A stretch of DNA of 64,000 nucleotides. It comes from Streptomyces griseofuscus. GTDB lineage: Bacteria > Actinomycetota > Actinomycetes > Streptomycetales > Streptomycetaceae. The stretch lies in the NCBI RefSeq assembly GCF_014673495.1, contig NZ_CP051006.1, positions 868,001-932,000 on the forward strand, written 5' to 3'. Below the pieces are notes generated by a model. That model worked only from the letters and a program-made list of their open reading frames with translations. It did not search any database and had not been told where the DNA came from. Each line of letters opens with the position of its first letter. Within the stretch, counting starts at the first letter, position 1. Shown here in pieces: positions 27,801 to 35,056 of this stretch. The translations under genes and the position numbers were made by a program.

Positions 27801-28083
27801 CGGTCTCACCTACGCCGTCTCCTTCGACGGCGACCGGCCGCAGTCGGTGAACATCACCGAGGTCACCGGCTCCGACGACGGCACGATGAACACGCAGTGG
27901 CAGCGCAACACCTCCGACAACGTCAACGTCACCACGACCACCCACCGCATCACCGAGGCGGGGGTGCACGTCCTGAAGTTCTGGATGGTCGACCCCACCG
28001 TGGTGCTCCAGAACCTCGTCATGGACACCGGTGGCCTCAAGCCCAGTTACCTCGGTCCGCCCGAGAGCCTCCGGCTGCGCTGA
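24859..28083 (+). CDS. GH115 xylan alpha-1,2-glucuronidase, secreted
   Basis: The 1074-residue protein starts at ATG 24859 (GGAGAG upstream). A twin-arginine-like export signal is present: MSRRTALALG after a polar 25-residue stretch, hydrophobic core, then ARA. The family's conserved blocks are present: KYRGFFINDENPSLGTWAP, MLRLKANYLWPAVWG, VMGTSHEAPMMR, LGMRGNGDTAL and VVFTDDNWGNLR. The C-terminal domain typical of GH115 follows (HISIEADHYTDARGGDG). GH115 enzymes remove (4-O-methyl-)glucuronic acid from internal and terminal xylose units of glucuronoxylan. Together with the SGNH esterase and GH11 xylanase behind it, this makes a compact glucuronoxylan-degrading set under probable LacI control. 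Confidence 0.92.
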   Translation: MDSARHRPAGTRPDTPAADDGRPDGMSRRTALALGVGLTALTAPVASVLGAAAPARADGTTAAARPTDPGSYITTSRGPGTFPLVDRGRATPLVVDADDHESVVRAAGDLRDDLERVTGVAPALSHGTAGLREVVLIGTLGKSPLIDRLVAAGKLDVSGLAGKWETSLEQVVEHPLPGVDRAFVIAGSDQRGTIYGIYDVSRGVGVSPWYWWADAAPIHQDLLHVRPGRHTQGTPAVKYRGFFINDENPSLGTWAPAHFGPGLAPGHPDGFNRAFYAKVFELMLRLKANYLWPAVWGRAFAEDDPENHATATAYGVVMGTSHEAPMMRGIEEWNRHAVPAVRDTQGNVVTPGSDPYGGTGEWSFRHNTEALKAYWTDGIRRKVREGFEGVVTLGMRGNGDTALPDGDGIDLMQSIVATQRQIIADVTGRPQSETPQVWTFYKEVQRYWEQGLRAPDDVTVVFTDDNWGNLRLVPSPSLPAHSGGYGLYYHFDYVGAGRNYKWVDTANLANVLDQLGQAYTYGIRQLWIANSGDVKGNELSTQFFLDYAWNPARWTAEDVPAWLEQYARQNFGPAHAAEIAKVLDTYGYLQARRKPELLNRKITVDPDKDLATDSSAVVYDDRATPFSLTDYREMERVTREWTELSAAAERANRALPAAKRDGFYELVLYPVKATANLYALRQAQFTNLLYAGQGRALANALAAQAESYFAEDKALADHFDNGVAQGKWKGFQTQPHIDYGDVARYGPDAPWQQPQIDNAAIPDVIFPAVERITPQTKARMGIAVDGSDQVWPGSAADCVLPALSPYASGPAPYIEIFNRGTAPFDYQIRTGVPWLSVDATRGRVDGQTRVTLHADWSRAPRGRTTVPVTVSGPDGQRVTVQVPVDHPRPAHKVSGFVEARGHISIEADHYTDARGGDGISWRRLPGIGRTGAGMEPFPVTASRRTPGGDGPRLEYTVTLFTTGPVKVSAYLSPRNDVLANGGLTYAVSFDGDRPQSVNITEVTGSDDGTMNTQWQRNTSDNVNVTTTTHRITEAGVHVLKFWMVDPTVVLQNLVMDTGGLKPSYLGPPESLRLR

Positions 28084-28102
28084 AGAAGGGACGACACACC
28101 TC

Positions 28103-29434
28103 ATGGGCCGAACATCCGCATTCGTGGTGAGCATTGCCGCCGCGGCCGTGCTCACGGCCACCGGCTTCGCCACCTCACCCGCGGCCGGCGGGGACCGTAC
28201 GGTGGCCACGAGCCGGGCCGTCGCCGGGCACTGGGTGAACACCTGGACCTCGATGCCGCAGCTGACCGAGCCGGGCAACATGCCTCCGGCGCCGTTCACC
28301 CAGCCGGACCAGGTCTTCGCCGACAGCACGGTGCGCCAGACCGTGCATGTCTCGGTCGGGGGGACGCATCTGCGGCTGCGCTTCTCCAACGCGTTCGGCG
28401 GGGCGGCGCTGCCCCTCACGGCCGTCTCGGTGGCGCTCCCGGCGGGCGGGCGCCCCGGGTCCGGCGCCGTCCGGGCGGGCAGCACCCGGAAGGTGACCTT
28501 CGACGGCCGTGCCTCCACCGTTCTCCCGGTCGGCGCGCAGGCCGTCTCCGACCCGCTGGACTTCCAGCTGCGGCCGGGGTCCAACCTCACGGTGACGCTC
28601 TATCTGGCCGACGGCCAGGCGTCGGACGACATCACCTCGCATCCGGGCTCGCGCACCACGTCGTACATGGTGCGCGGGAACCATCTGGACGACGCGGACC
28701 TCGGCGGGGCGGCCACCGCTCAACACTGGTATTTCCTCAGCGGAGTCGAGGTCTTCTCGAAGAGCGATACCGCGGCGGCCGTCGTGGTGGGCGACTCGCT
28801 GACGGACGGCCGGGGCTCCACGACCGACGGGAACGACCGGTGGCCGGACCAGCTGCTCACCCGGCTGCGGTCGCGCCCCGAGACATCCGGTGTCGCGGTC
28901 CTCAACCAGGCGGCCGGCGGCAACCGGGTGCTCAACGACGGCCTCGGACCCAATGCGCTGGCCCGATTCGACCGCGATGTCCTGGCGCAGAGCGGGGTGA
29001 AGTGGCTGATCCTCTTCGAGGGGGTCAATGACATCGGCACCGCCGACGCCACCGGGGCCGCGCAGCGGAGGACCGCGGCGGATCTGATCGCGGCCTACGA
29101 CCAGATCATCGTGCGGGCACACGCCCAGGGGATCCCGGTGTACGGGGCCACGCTGACGCCGTTCGGCGGCAACACCGGCTACGACGACCCGAACGGCTAC
29201 CGCGAGGCGGCCCGGCAGACGGTCAACCGGTGGATCCGCACCAGCGGCCGCTTCGACGCCGTCCTCGACTTCGACCGGGCCGTCCGCGATCCGCGCCGAC
29301 CCCGGCGGATCCAGGGCGCGTTGGACGTCGGTGACCATCTGCACCTGAACCCGGCCGGCTACCGGCTGCTGGCCGACGCGGTGCCGGCCCGGCTGTTCGG
29401 CAAGCAGCCCACGCCGGAATTCGGTCTCCGCTAG
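28103..29434 (+). CDS. Secreted SGNH/GDSL esterase, likely carbohydrate esterase
   Basis: A 443-residue protein starts at ATG 28103, 19 bases after the GH115 stop. The signal peptide is GRTSAFVVSIAAAAVLTATG. Residues 45-200 form an N-terminal beta-rich domain (TVRQTVHVSVGGTHLRLRFS). The SGNH hydrolase domain has block I VVVGDSLTDG (Ser nucleophile), Gly block NQAAGGNRVL, Asn block FEGVNDIG and block V DHLHLNPAGY (Asp-His). Its position between an alpha-glucuronidase and a xylanase suggests deacetylation of xylan. Family membership is secure and the substrate is inferred. Confidence 0.87.
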   Translation: MGRTSAFVVSIAAAAVLTATGFATSPAAGGDRTVATSRAVAGHWVNTWTSMPQLTEPGNMPPAPFTQPDQVFADSTVRQTVHVSVGGTHLRLRFSNAFGGAALPLTAVSVALPAGGRPGSGAVRAGSTRKVTFDGRASTVLPVGAQAVSDPLDFQLRPGSNLTVTLYLADGQASDDITSHPGSRTTSYMVRGNHLDDADLGGAATAQHWYFLSGVEVFSKSDTAAAVVVGDSLTDGRGSTTDGNDRWPDQLLTRLRSRPETSGVAVLNQAAGGNRVLNDGLGPNALARFDRDVLAQSGVKWLILFEGVNDIGTADATGAAQRRTAADLIAAYDQIIVRAHAQGIPVYGATLTPFGGNTGYDDPNGYREAARQTVNRWIRTSGRFDAVLDFDRAVRDPRRPRRIQGALDVGDHLHLNPAGYRLLADAVPARLFGKQPTPEFGLR

Positions 29435-29521
29435 CGGCACTTCGCCGGCCGGACCGATCTGTGCCCCCGGAGCGGCAGCACGCGGCCCCGGGTTCTCCAC
29501 GAGCCTTCCCGAGGAGGAAGC

Positions 29522-30214
29522 ATGCACATGGAGGACAAGCCCCCCGCCCACCCGCTCAGCCGCAGAAATCTCCTCGCCGGTGCCGGGGCCGGTGCCCTGG
29601 CGCTGGCCGCCTCCGGGCTGCTGCTGCCGGGCACCGCCCAGGCCGCCACCACCGTCACCACCAACCAGACGGGCAGCAACAACGGTTACTGGTATTCGTT
29701 CTGGACCAACGGCGGCGGTTCGGTCTCCATGAACCTGGGGTCCGGCGGCAACTACAGCACCTCGTGGACCAACTGCGGCAACTTCACCTGCGGCAAGGGC
29801 TGGAGCACCGGCAGCCGCCGCAGCGTGAACTACTCCGGCAGCTTCAGCCCGTCGGGCAACGGGTATCTGTCGCTCTACGGCTGGACCACCAACCCGCTCG
29901 TCGAGTACTACATCCTGGAGAGCTGGGGCACCTACCGGCCCACCGGCACGTACAAGGGCAGCGTCACCAGTGACGGCGGCACGTACGACATCTACGAGAC
30001 GCAGCAGGTCAACCAGCCGTCCATCATCGGCACCGCGACGTTCAACCAGTACTGGAGCGTGCGGCAGTCCAAGCGGGTGGGCGGCACCATCACCACGGGC
30101 AACCACTTCGACGCGTGGGCGAGCCACGGGATGAACATGGGCGCCTTCAACTACATGATCCTCTCGACCGAGGGCTACCAGAGCAGTGGCAGCTCCAACA
30201 TCACGGTGAGCTGA
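29522..30214 (+). CDS. GH11 endo-1,4-beta-xylanase (Tat-exported, single domain)
   Basis: The 230-residue product starts at ATG 29522 directly behind GAGGAGGAAGC. A twin-arginine signal, [12 protein letters not shown], leads to a GTAQAA cleavage region. The mature beta-jelly-roll has the GH11 catalytic pair: nucleophile Glu in PLVEYYILE and acid/base Glu in [11 protein letters not shown]. The thumb region is present ([15 protein letters not shown]). It ends right after the catalytic domain, so it has no carbohydrate-binding module. This is the same layout as other compact Streptomyces GH11 xylanases. It cuts the xylan backbone exposed by the two enzymes encoded upstream. Confidence 0.95.
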   Translation: MHMEDKPPAHPLSRRNLLAGAGAGALALAASGLLLPGTAQAATTVTTNQTGSNNGYWYSFWTNGGGSVSMNLGSGGNYSTSWTNCGNFTCGKGWSTGSRRSVNYSGSFSPSGNGYLSLYGWTTNPLVEYYILESWGTYRPTGTYKGSVTSDGGTYDIYETQQVNQPSIIGTATFNQYWSVRQSKRVGGTITTGNHFDAWASHGMNMGAFNYMILSTEGYQSSGSSNITVS

Positions 30215-30235
30215 CCGAGGACAACCCCGCACAGG

Positions 30236-30261
30236 GGAGGGCCGGGGCGTCCCGGCCCTCC
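30236..30261. terminator. Strong bidirectional hairpin between the xylanase and the biosynthetic block
   Basis: GGAGGGCCGGG (30236-30246) and CCCGGCCCTCC (30251-30261) form an 11-bp perfect stem with a GCGT loop. It lies between the convergent xylanase stop and the FAD oxidoreductase stop and marks a likely boundary of the biosynthetic region. Confidence 0.85.
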
Positions 30262-30267
30262 TTCGCG

Positions 30268-31599
30268 TCAGCCGGTGCCGGCGGCGAGGACCCGGCGCAC
30301 GGCGAGCGTGGCCGAGTGGACGGCGGCCTCGCTGTTGGGGCGCAGGGCCAGCCAGTCCCCGGCGAACTCGACGCAGCGCAAGGGGCGTTGGAGGAAGGCC
30401 CGGCGCAGGCGCAGCGCGGCCGGTTGTGCCTCCGGCAGGCCGTGCGGCCAGCGCGCCACGAGGGCGGTGCGTGTCGCCTCGGTCAGGCCCGGCAGATACC
30501 GCTCGGCGTGCGCGCCGATCTCGGACGCGATCTCCTCGTCGGTGCCCGCAAGCAGCCGCCCCGACGCGTACGGGGAGGCGAACAGGCTGATCAGGCCGCG
30601 TCCGGGCGGCACCCGGCCGGGTGCCTTGATGTGGTCGAGGATGGCTCCGGCGAACACCCGGTCCTCCACCGCGGGCACTTGGAGGCCGTAGGAGGGCCGG
30701 CGGGTGGGGCTCGGCAGGGGGCGGTCGAGGAGGCAGGACACCTTGAGCATCGGGCGATAGGTGCTGGCCGTCAGATAGGGGCGCTCGTCGTCCGGGACAT
30801 CGGCGTGCAACTCGAGTGCGAGGGGCGCGGGTACGGCGAGGACGACGTGTCCTGCGGTCACCGTCGTGCCGTCGGCGAGGTCGAGGCGGCCCGTGCGCGG
30901 GCCCGGCTTGACGGCGACGGCGGCGGTGCCGGTGACGACGTCCAGCCGGTCCGCGAGTGCCCTGGCCAGGGTGTCCATGCCGTCCCGGTACGCCACCCAG
31001 CGCTCTCCCGCGCCGCCGACGGCGAGCAGCAGCGCGGCCATCGGTCCGATCGCCGAACGCTCGGGCAGCCAGCCGAAGAAGGTGCCGGACATCGGCTGCA
31101 ACAGCCGCTCGTACAGGTCGCGATGGTGACGGCGGGCGTACTCTTCCACGGTCATCTCGCCGAACGGTGTCGACTCCGGGTGCTCGGGGTCGAAGCGCGA
31201 GCGGTGGCGCAGGAGGGTCGCGGTGAAGCGCAGCCAGGACAGCCGGCCGCGCCAGGTCATGCCCGCGCCGGTCAGCAGCCCCGCCGGATGGCCGAAGTCG
31301 GGGTGGGCCCGGCCGTCGCGCCAGATCGCCATGCGGCCGCCCACCGGTACGACGGCGTCGGCGGGCAGGCCGACCGCGCGGATGAGCCGCCAGGTGGCGT
31401 CGTAACCGCGGGTGGCGATCTGCTCGGCGCCCTCGTCCAGGACGTACCCCTCGTGGCGGCGCCCGGCCATCCGCCCGCCGACCCGGTCGCCCGCCTCGAA
31501 CACGCGCACCGATCTGCCGGTGCGCGTCAGATGGAAGGCGGCGGCCAGGCCCGAGATCCCGGCTCCGACCACGGCGACATCGATGTCTGTGTCGGCCAT
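30268..31599 (-). CDS. FAD-dependent amine-oxidase/protoporphyrinogen-oxidase-like oxidoreductase
   Basis: A 443-residue flavoprotein starts at ATG 31599 (GAGGAAG upstream). It has the N-terminal Rossmann motif VVGAGISGLAAAFHL and the second signature GGRMAGRRHEGYVLDEGAEQ. The C-terminal FAD block is RCVEFAGDWLALRPNSEAAVHS. This is the architecture of amine oxidases, carotenoid desaturase-like enzymes and PPOX. It is the last gene of a nine-gene minus-strand run, 43 bases after the AMP ligase. A desaturation or oxidation tailoring step is a reasonable inference. The chemistry cannot be fixed from sequence. Confidence 0.82.
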   Translation of the reverse strand: MADTDIDVAVVGAGISGLAAAFHLTRTGRSVRVFEAGDRVGGRMAGRRHEGYVLDEGAEQIATRGYDATWRLIRAVGLPADAVVPVGGRMAIWRDGRAHPDFGHPAGLLTGAGMTWRGRLSWLRFTATLLRHRSRFDPEHPESTPFGEMTVEEYARRHHRDLYERLLQPMSGTFFGWLPERSAIGPMAALLLAVGGAGERWVAYRDGMDTLARALADRLDVVTGTAAVAVKPGPRTGRLDLADGTTVTAGHVVLAVPAPLALELHADVPDDERPYLTASTYRPMLKVSCLLDRPLPSPTRRPSYGLQVPAVEDRVFAGAILDHIKAPGRVPPGRGLISLFASPYASGRLLAGTDEEIASEIGAHAERYLPGLTEATRTALVARWPHGLPEAQPAALRLRRAFLQRPLRCVEFAGDWLALRPNSEAAVHSATLAVRRVLAAGTG

Positions 31600-31642
31600 C
31601 AGGGGTTCTTCCTCGTGTAGGGGTACGGCGCGGCGGCGCGGG

Positions 31643-33238
31643 TCAGGTCCAGCGTCCGGTGCCGGGCGCCGGCGCCCCGTCGAGCAGCCGGTCCCGCAGC
31701 TCCTGGCGCCGTACCTTTCCCGTCGCGGTGAGCGGGAGCCGGTCCAGGGGCAGCAGGGCGGGCTCGCCGAGCGGGGGAAGGTCGGCGACGGCCCGGCGCC
31801 ACGTGTCGTGGTGGAGGGTTCCGTCCCGGGTCGCCAGGACGGGCAGCGGGAGATCGTCCGGCCGGGCGAGCACCACCGCCTCGACGACGTCCGGGAGCCG
31901 GTCGTGCAGCACGTCCTCGATCTCGACGCAGGCGCCGCCCGGGACCGCGTCCACCTCCCGGTCGAGCAGCCGCAGCCGGCCGGACCGGGTGATGACGCCG
32001 AGGTCCCCGGTGGCGAACCAGCCGCCCGCGGACTTGGCGGACAGCCGCTCCCGCTCCCCGACGTATCCCGCGCACAGCGCCTTGGTACGGGCCATCACCA
32101 GGCCGGTCCTGCCGGGTGCCACCGGTCGCAGGGTGGCCGGATCCACCACCCGCAGCCGTGTCCTACCGGGCACGGGACGGCCCAGGTCGCGGGTGGTCGG
32201 GTGCCGCTCCCCCGCCGCGCGCACCGAACGGCGGGTCAGGCAGCGGAAGGTGAGCGGCCCGGTCTCGGACTGCCCCCAGACCTGCACCCACAGCGGCAGC
32301 CGACGGCGCGTGGCCGCGAGATAGGCGCGCACCGTGGGCGGGTGGATGGCGTCGAAGGTGCTGACGAACAGGCGCACTCGGGCAAACGGGTTGTCCGGCG
32401 CCGCCGCGAGCGGCTGCCAGCGCACATAGGCGGCGGGCGTGGCCTCCAGGACGGTGGGGCGGTGGGCGCGCAGGACGGGTTCGGCGTGCTCGGCCTCGAA
32501 GCGGTCGAGCAGCACCACGTCGCGCGGGGCGAGGGCGAACACGCTGAGCGTCCAGGTGAGGCCGCGCCCATGGGCGTACGACGTCGCCTGGGCCACGATG
32601 TCGTCGGGGCGGCTGCTCACCAGGGGCCAGCGGTGGGCCTCGGCGGCGGCGATGCGGTGCACCAGTGAGGCGGTGGTGTGCACGACCAGCTTGGGTACGC
32701 CGGTGGTGCCCGAGGTGTGCATGATGGCCAACGGTGCCTGCACGGACGGGCGTTGGGGTGTCGGTGGCCGGTGGCCGCGCACGTCCGCGAGGGGTACGGC
32801 GCCGGGTGCCGGGGCGTCGAGGGTGAGAGTGCGGCGGGTGCAGGCGGTCAGGTCGGTGCCCGCGGTGTGTGCGGCCGCGAGGGTGTCCGCGGTGGTGACC
32901 AGGGCCCTGGCGTCGAGGCGCTTGAGCAGGAGGTGCAGGGTCTCGGGCGGGAGGCTCCCGGAGAGCAGCGCGGGCACGGCGCCGATGCGGGCGGCGGCGC
33001 AGGCGAGCAACACGTAGTCCCAGTGGTTGGGTTTGAGCACGGCGACCCGGTCGCCCCGCGTCACACCGAGCGCGGTGAGCCAGCCCGCGGCCTGGGTCAC
33101 CAGGCGGGAGAGGTCCTCGACGCCGTAGGACGTACGGCCGTCGTCCGGGATGTCCAGCGGGCGGCTCAGGTGGACCCGGGTCCGGGTGCCGCGGTCGGCC
33201 AACGCGTCGAAGAACAGGCCGGGTTCGAGGGTTCTCAT
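31643..33238 (-). CDS. AMP-dependent acyl/aryl ligase (ANL superfamily)
   Basis: A 531-residue ANL enzyme has the P-loop motif MHTSGTTGVPKLVVHT with Lys present. It has the A5-like block VQVWGQSETGPL, the hinge/A7 motif FATGDLGVITRSG, and the final Lys motif TATGKVRRQEL. It has no fused carrier domain. It lies between the UbiA and FAD oxidoreductase genes with gaps under 50 bases, so it is probably co-transcribed with them. It activates a carboxylic acid as adenylate and passes it to CoA or to a carrier protein such as the stand-alone PCP at 37450. The sequence does not identify the acid. Confidence 0.83.
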   Translation of the reverse strand: MRTLEPGLFFDALADRGTRTRVHLSRPLDIPDDGRTSYGVEDLSRLVTQAAGWLTALGVTRGDRVAVLKPNHWDYVLLACAAARIGAVPALLSGSLPPETLHLLLKRLDARALVTTADTLAAAHTAGTDLTACTRRTLTLDAPAPGAVPLADVRGHRPPTPQRPSVQAPLAIMHTSGTTGVPKLVVHTTASLVHRIAAAEAHRWPLVSSRPDDIVAQATSYAHGRGLTWTLSVFALAPRDVVLLDRFEAEHAEPVLRAHRPTVLEATPAAYVRWQPLAAAPDNPFARVRLFVSTFDAIHPPTVRAYLAATRRRLPLWVQVWGQSETGPLTFRCLTRRSVRAAGERHPTTRDLGRPVPGRTRLRVVDPATLRPVAPGRTGLVMARTKALCAGYVGERERLSAKSAGGWFATGDLGVITRSGRLRLLDREVDAVPGGACVEIEDVLHDRLPDVVEAVVLARPDDLPLPVLATRDGTLHHDTWRRAVADLPPLGEPALLPLDRLPLTATGKVRRQELRDRLLDGAPAPGTGRWT

Positions 33239-33284
33239 CTCTGGTGCTCGTCTCTCGGGTACCCGCGACCGCGGGTCGGACGGG

Positions 33285-34316
33285 TCAAGACGTGGCGGCG
33301 TGCAGGGTGTTGGCCGCGACCAGGGCGACGACCAGGATCCGGTGCGCCCGGATGCCGATCAGCCGGCCGCGCAGGATGTCGCCGCGCACCATGCCGACCG
33401 TGAACTGCGCGATGCGGACCGCCGTCACGGGGAGGAGGGCCGACGGGAACCACCAGGGCACGATGCCGAGGACGGCCGACGCGACGATCACCGCGGTCTC
33501 CAGGGCGGAGAGCGCGCCGATGAAGACGGTGTTGCCGCGGCGGGAGAGGAGGCAGGCGGCGGTGGGCCGGCCCACCGCACGGTCTCCGGCGATGTCGTTC
33601 GTGTTCGAGTACACGCCGAAGAGGAGGGGCCCGAGGCCGAACAGAAAGGCCTCCACGGCCGCGAGGGCGGTGGCCCGGCCGGTGAGCAGGCCGTACAGCG
33701 GCAGCACGAAGGCCCAGCCGACAGCGGCGAGGAACACTTCCTGGAGCCCGTGGTAGCCGAGTCGCAGGCCCCAGGAGTACTGGGGGACGAGGAGGGCGGC
33801 GGCCGCGACGCCGAGCACGGCCCACCACGGCCGATGGGGTGCGAGCGCCAGTGCCGCCGTCCAGCACAGGGCACCGGCGGCGAGCGCGCCGCGGGCGAAG
33901 CGGAGGGCGTCCGCCTCGGTCAGGGTGCCGGCGAGCAGGGGTTTGCGGGCGAGCCGGCGTACGGCGGCGTCCGTGCCGTAGTTCGCGGCGTCGCTGCCGT
34001 CCCGGTACCCGGTGATGTCGTCGTACGCGACGGCCGCGCCCACCAGGCACAACTCGCCGAGCAGGAAGGCCGCGAGGGCCGCCCACGACGAGGCGCCGAG
34101 GACACCGGCGCCGCTCGCCGGGAGCAGCGACACGACGACGATCAGGCTCAGGTAGTAGTCGACCATCCCGAGCTTGGCCAGCCGGAGATAGGCGGTCGGA
34201 CGGGGGCGCGCGGGGCGGGCGGGGTGGAACGCGACGGCGGGCGGCGGGCCCGCGGGGGCGTGTCCCACGCCGGGCTCGGCGACGGCGACGGCCGACGTGG
34301 GGGCAGAGGGCTTCAC
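33285..34316 (-). CDS. UbiA-family membrane prenyltransferase
   Basis: GTG 34316 (CAGGAG upstream) gives a 343-residue protein with about eight or nine membrane helices. Two Asp-rich loops stand where UbiA enzymes bind Mg-prenyl diphosphate. The first is AYDDITGYRDG after the second helix; the second is SNTNDIAGDRAVGR, which is closer to the canonical NDxxD form. The first loop lacks the leading Asn. UbiA enzymes transfer an isoprenyl chain to an aromatic or other acceptor. Next to an AMP ligase, an FAD oxidoreductase and a barrel-fold protein, this suggests a prenylated intermediate. UbiA-fold terpene cyclases exist, so cyclase activity cannot be excluded. Confidence 0.82.
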   Translation of the reverse strand: MKPSAPTSAVAVAEPGVGHAPAGPPPAVAFHPARPARPRPTAYLRLAKLGMVDYYLSLIVVVSLLPASGAGVLGASSWAALAAFLLGELCLVGAAVAYDDITGYRDGSDAANYGTDAAVRRLARKPLLAGTLTEADALRFARGALAAGALCWTAALALAPHRPWWAVLGVAAAALLVPQYSWGLRLGYHGLQEVFLAAVGWAFVLPLYGLLTGRATALAAVEAFLFGLGPLLFGVYSNTNDIAGDRAVGRPTAACLLSRRGNTVFIGALSALETAVIVASAVLGIVPWWFPSALLPVTAVRIAQFTVGMVRGDILRGRLIGIRAHRILVVALVAANTLHAATS

Positions 34317-34396
34317 CGAAGCTCCTGAGATCACTTGGCGGGTGTGCGAGGAGCCGCGGGCCACGCCGGCGGCTCCTCGCACATCGGTTCCCGACG

Positions 34397-34888
34397 TCAG
34401 GAGAACTTGACGTCGACCTTGTAGACACCGGGGCGCTCGGCGGTGACGGTGGCCTCGCCCTGCGCGCCGTTGTACACCCCGGTACCACCCTCGACCACGG
34501 CCTTGAACCGGTAGGGGTAGTCCATCGGGTTGGCGTCGATCACAGCCTGGGTGCTCAGGTTGAGCTCGTCACCGTCGTTGAAGATGATGTACGCGCCGCA
34601 GTCGGCGTCCATCTTCGTCGGGCCCTCGATACCGTCGACGGCGCAGGTGTCGAAGGTCCGGCCGATCACCCGGCCCCAGGCGTCGAGCACCGGGCCGTTG
34701 CCGGCGAACCCTCCGCCCAGGCTCGGCGACTGCGGGATGGAGGTGTTCCTCGTGTAGTCGATGGTGAAGCTCAGCGGCGCGGGCGCCGCCGCCAGGGCCG
34801 GTGCCGCCCCGGCGACGCCGAGCGCGCCGACGAGGGACGCGGTGGCGACGGCGGAGGCGATACGCCTGCCCATAGCAACTCTGTGCAT
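34397..34888 (-). CDS. Secreted allene-oxide-cyclase/dirigent-like beta-barrel protein
   Basis: ATG 34888 behind AAGGAGAG gives 163 residues with a clear signal peptide (MGRRIASAVATASLVGALGV, cut near APALA). The mature part has the pattern of the AOC-like barrel. It shows a Cys pair in DTCAVDG and DADCGAY, then IIFNDGDELNLS, and the loop VEGGTGVYNGAQGEATVT. It belongs to a small actinobacterial family of AOC-barrel-like secreted proteins, with no demonstrated function that I can cite. Its place between UbiA and LanB-like genes makes a role as cyclase, chaperone or binding protein for a hydrophobic product worth considering. That role is inference. Confidence 0.65.
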   Translation of the reverse strand: MHRVAMGRRIASAVATASLVGALGVAGAAPALAAAPAPLSFTIDYTRNTSIPQSPSLGGGFAGNGPVLDAWGRVIGRTFDTCAVDGIEGPTKMDADCGAYIIFNDGDELNLSTQAVIDANPMDYPYRFKAVVEGGTGVYNGAQGEATVTAERPGVYKVDVKFS

Positions 34889-35056
34889 GAACTCTCCTTG
34901 GACATCTCGGGCCCGTTGCCCGACGACCAGGGCACAGTTGATCACAGTTCGGAGTTTCTTGATCACCAACCGTGATGGCGTGTCGGGGGTGAGGTGTTCG
35001 CGGAATTCACTACGGGGCGCACGCTCGGGGGCGTGCGGTTCACCGGCCCTCCGCCG

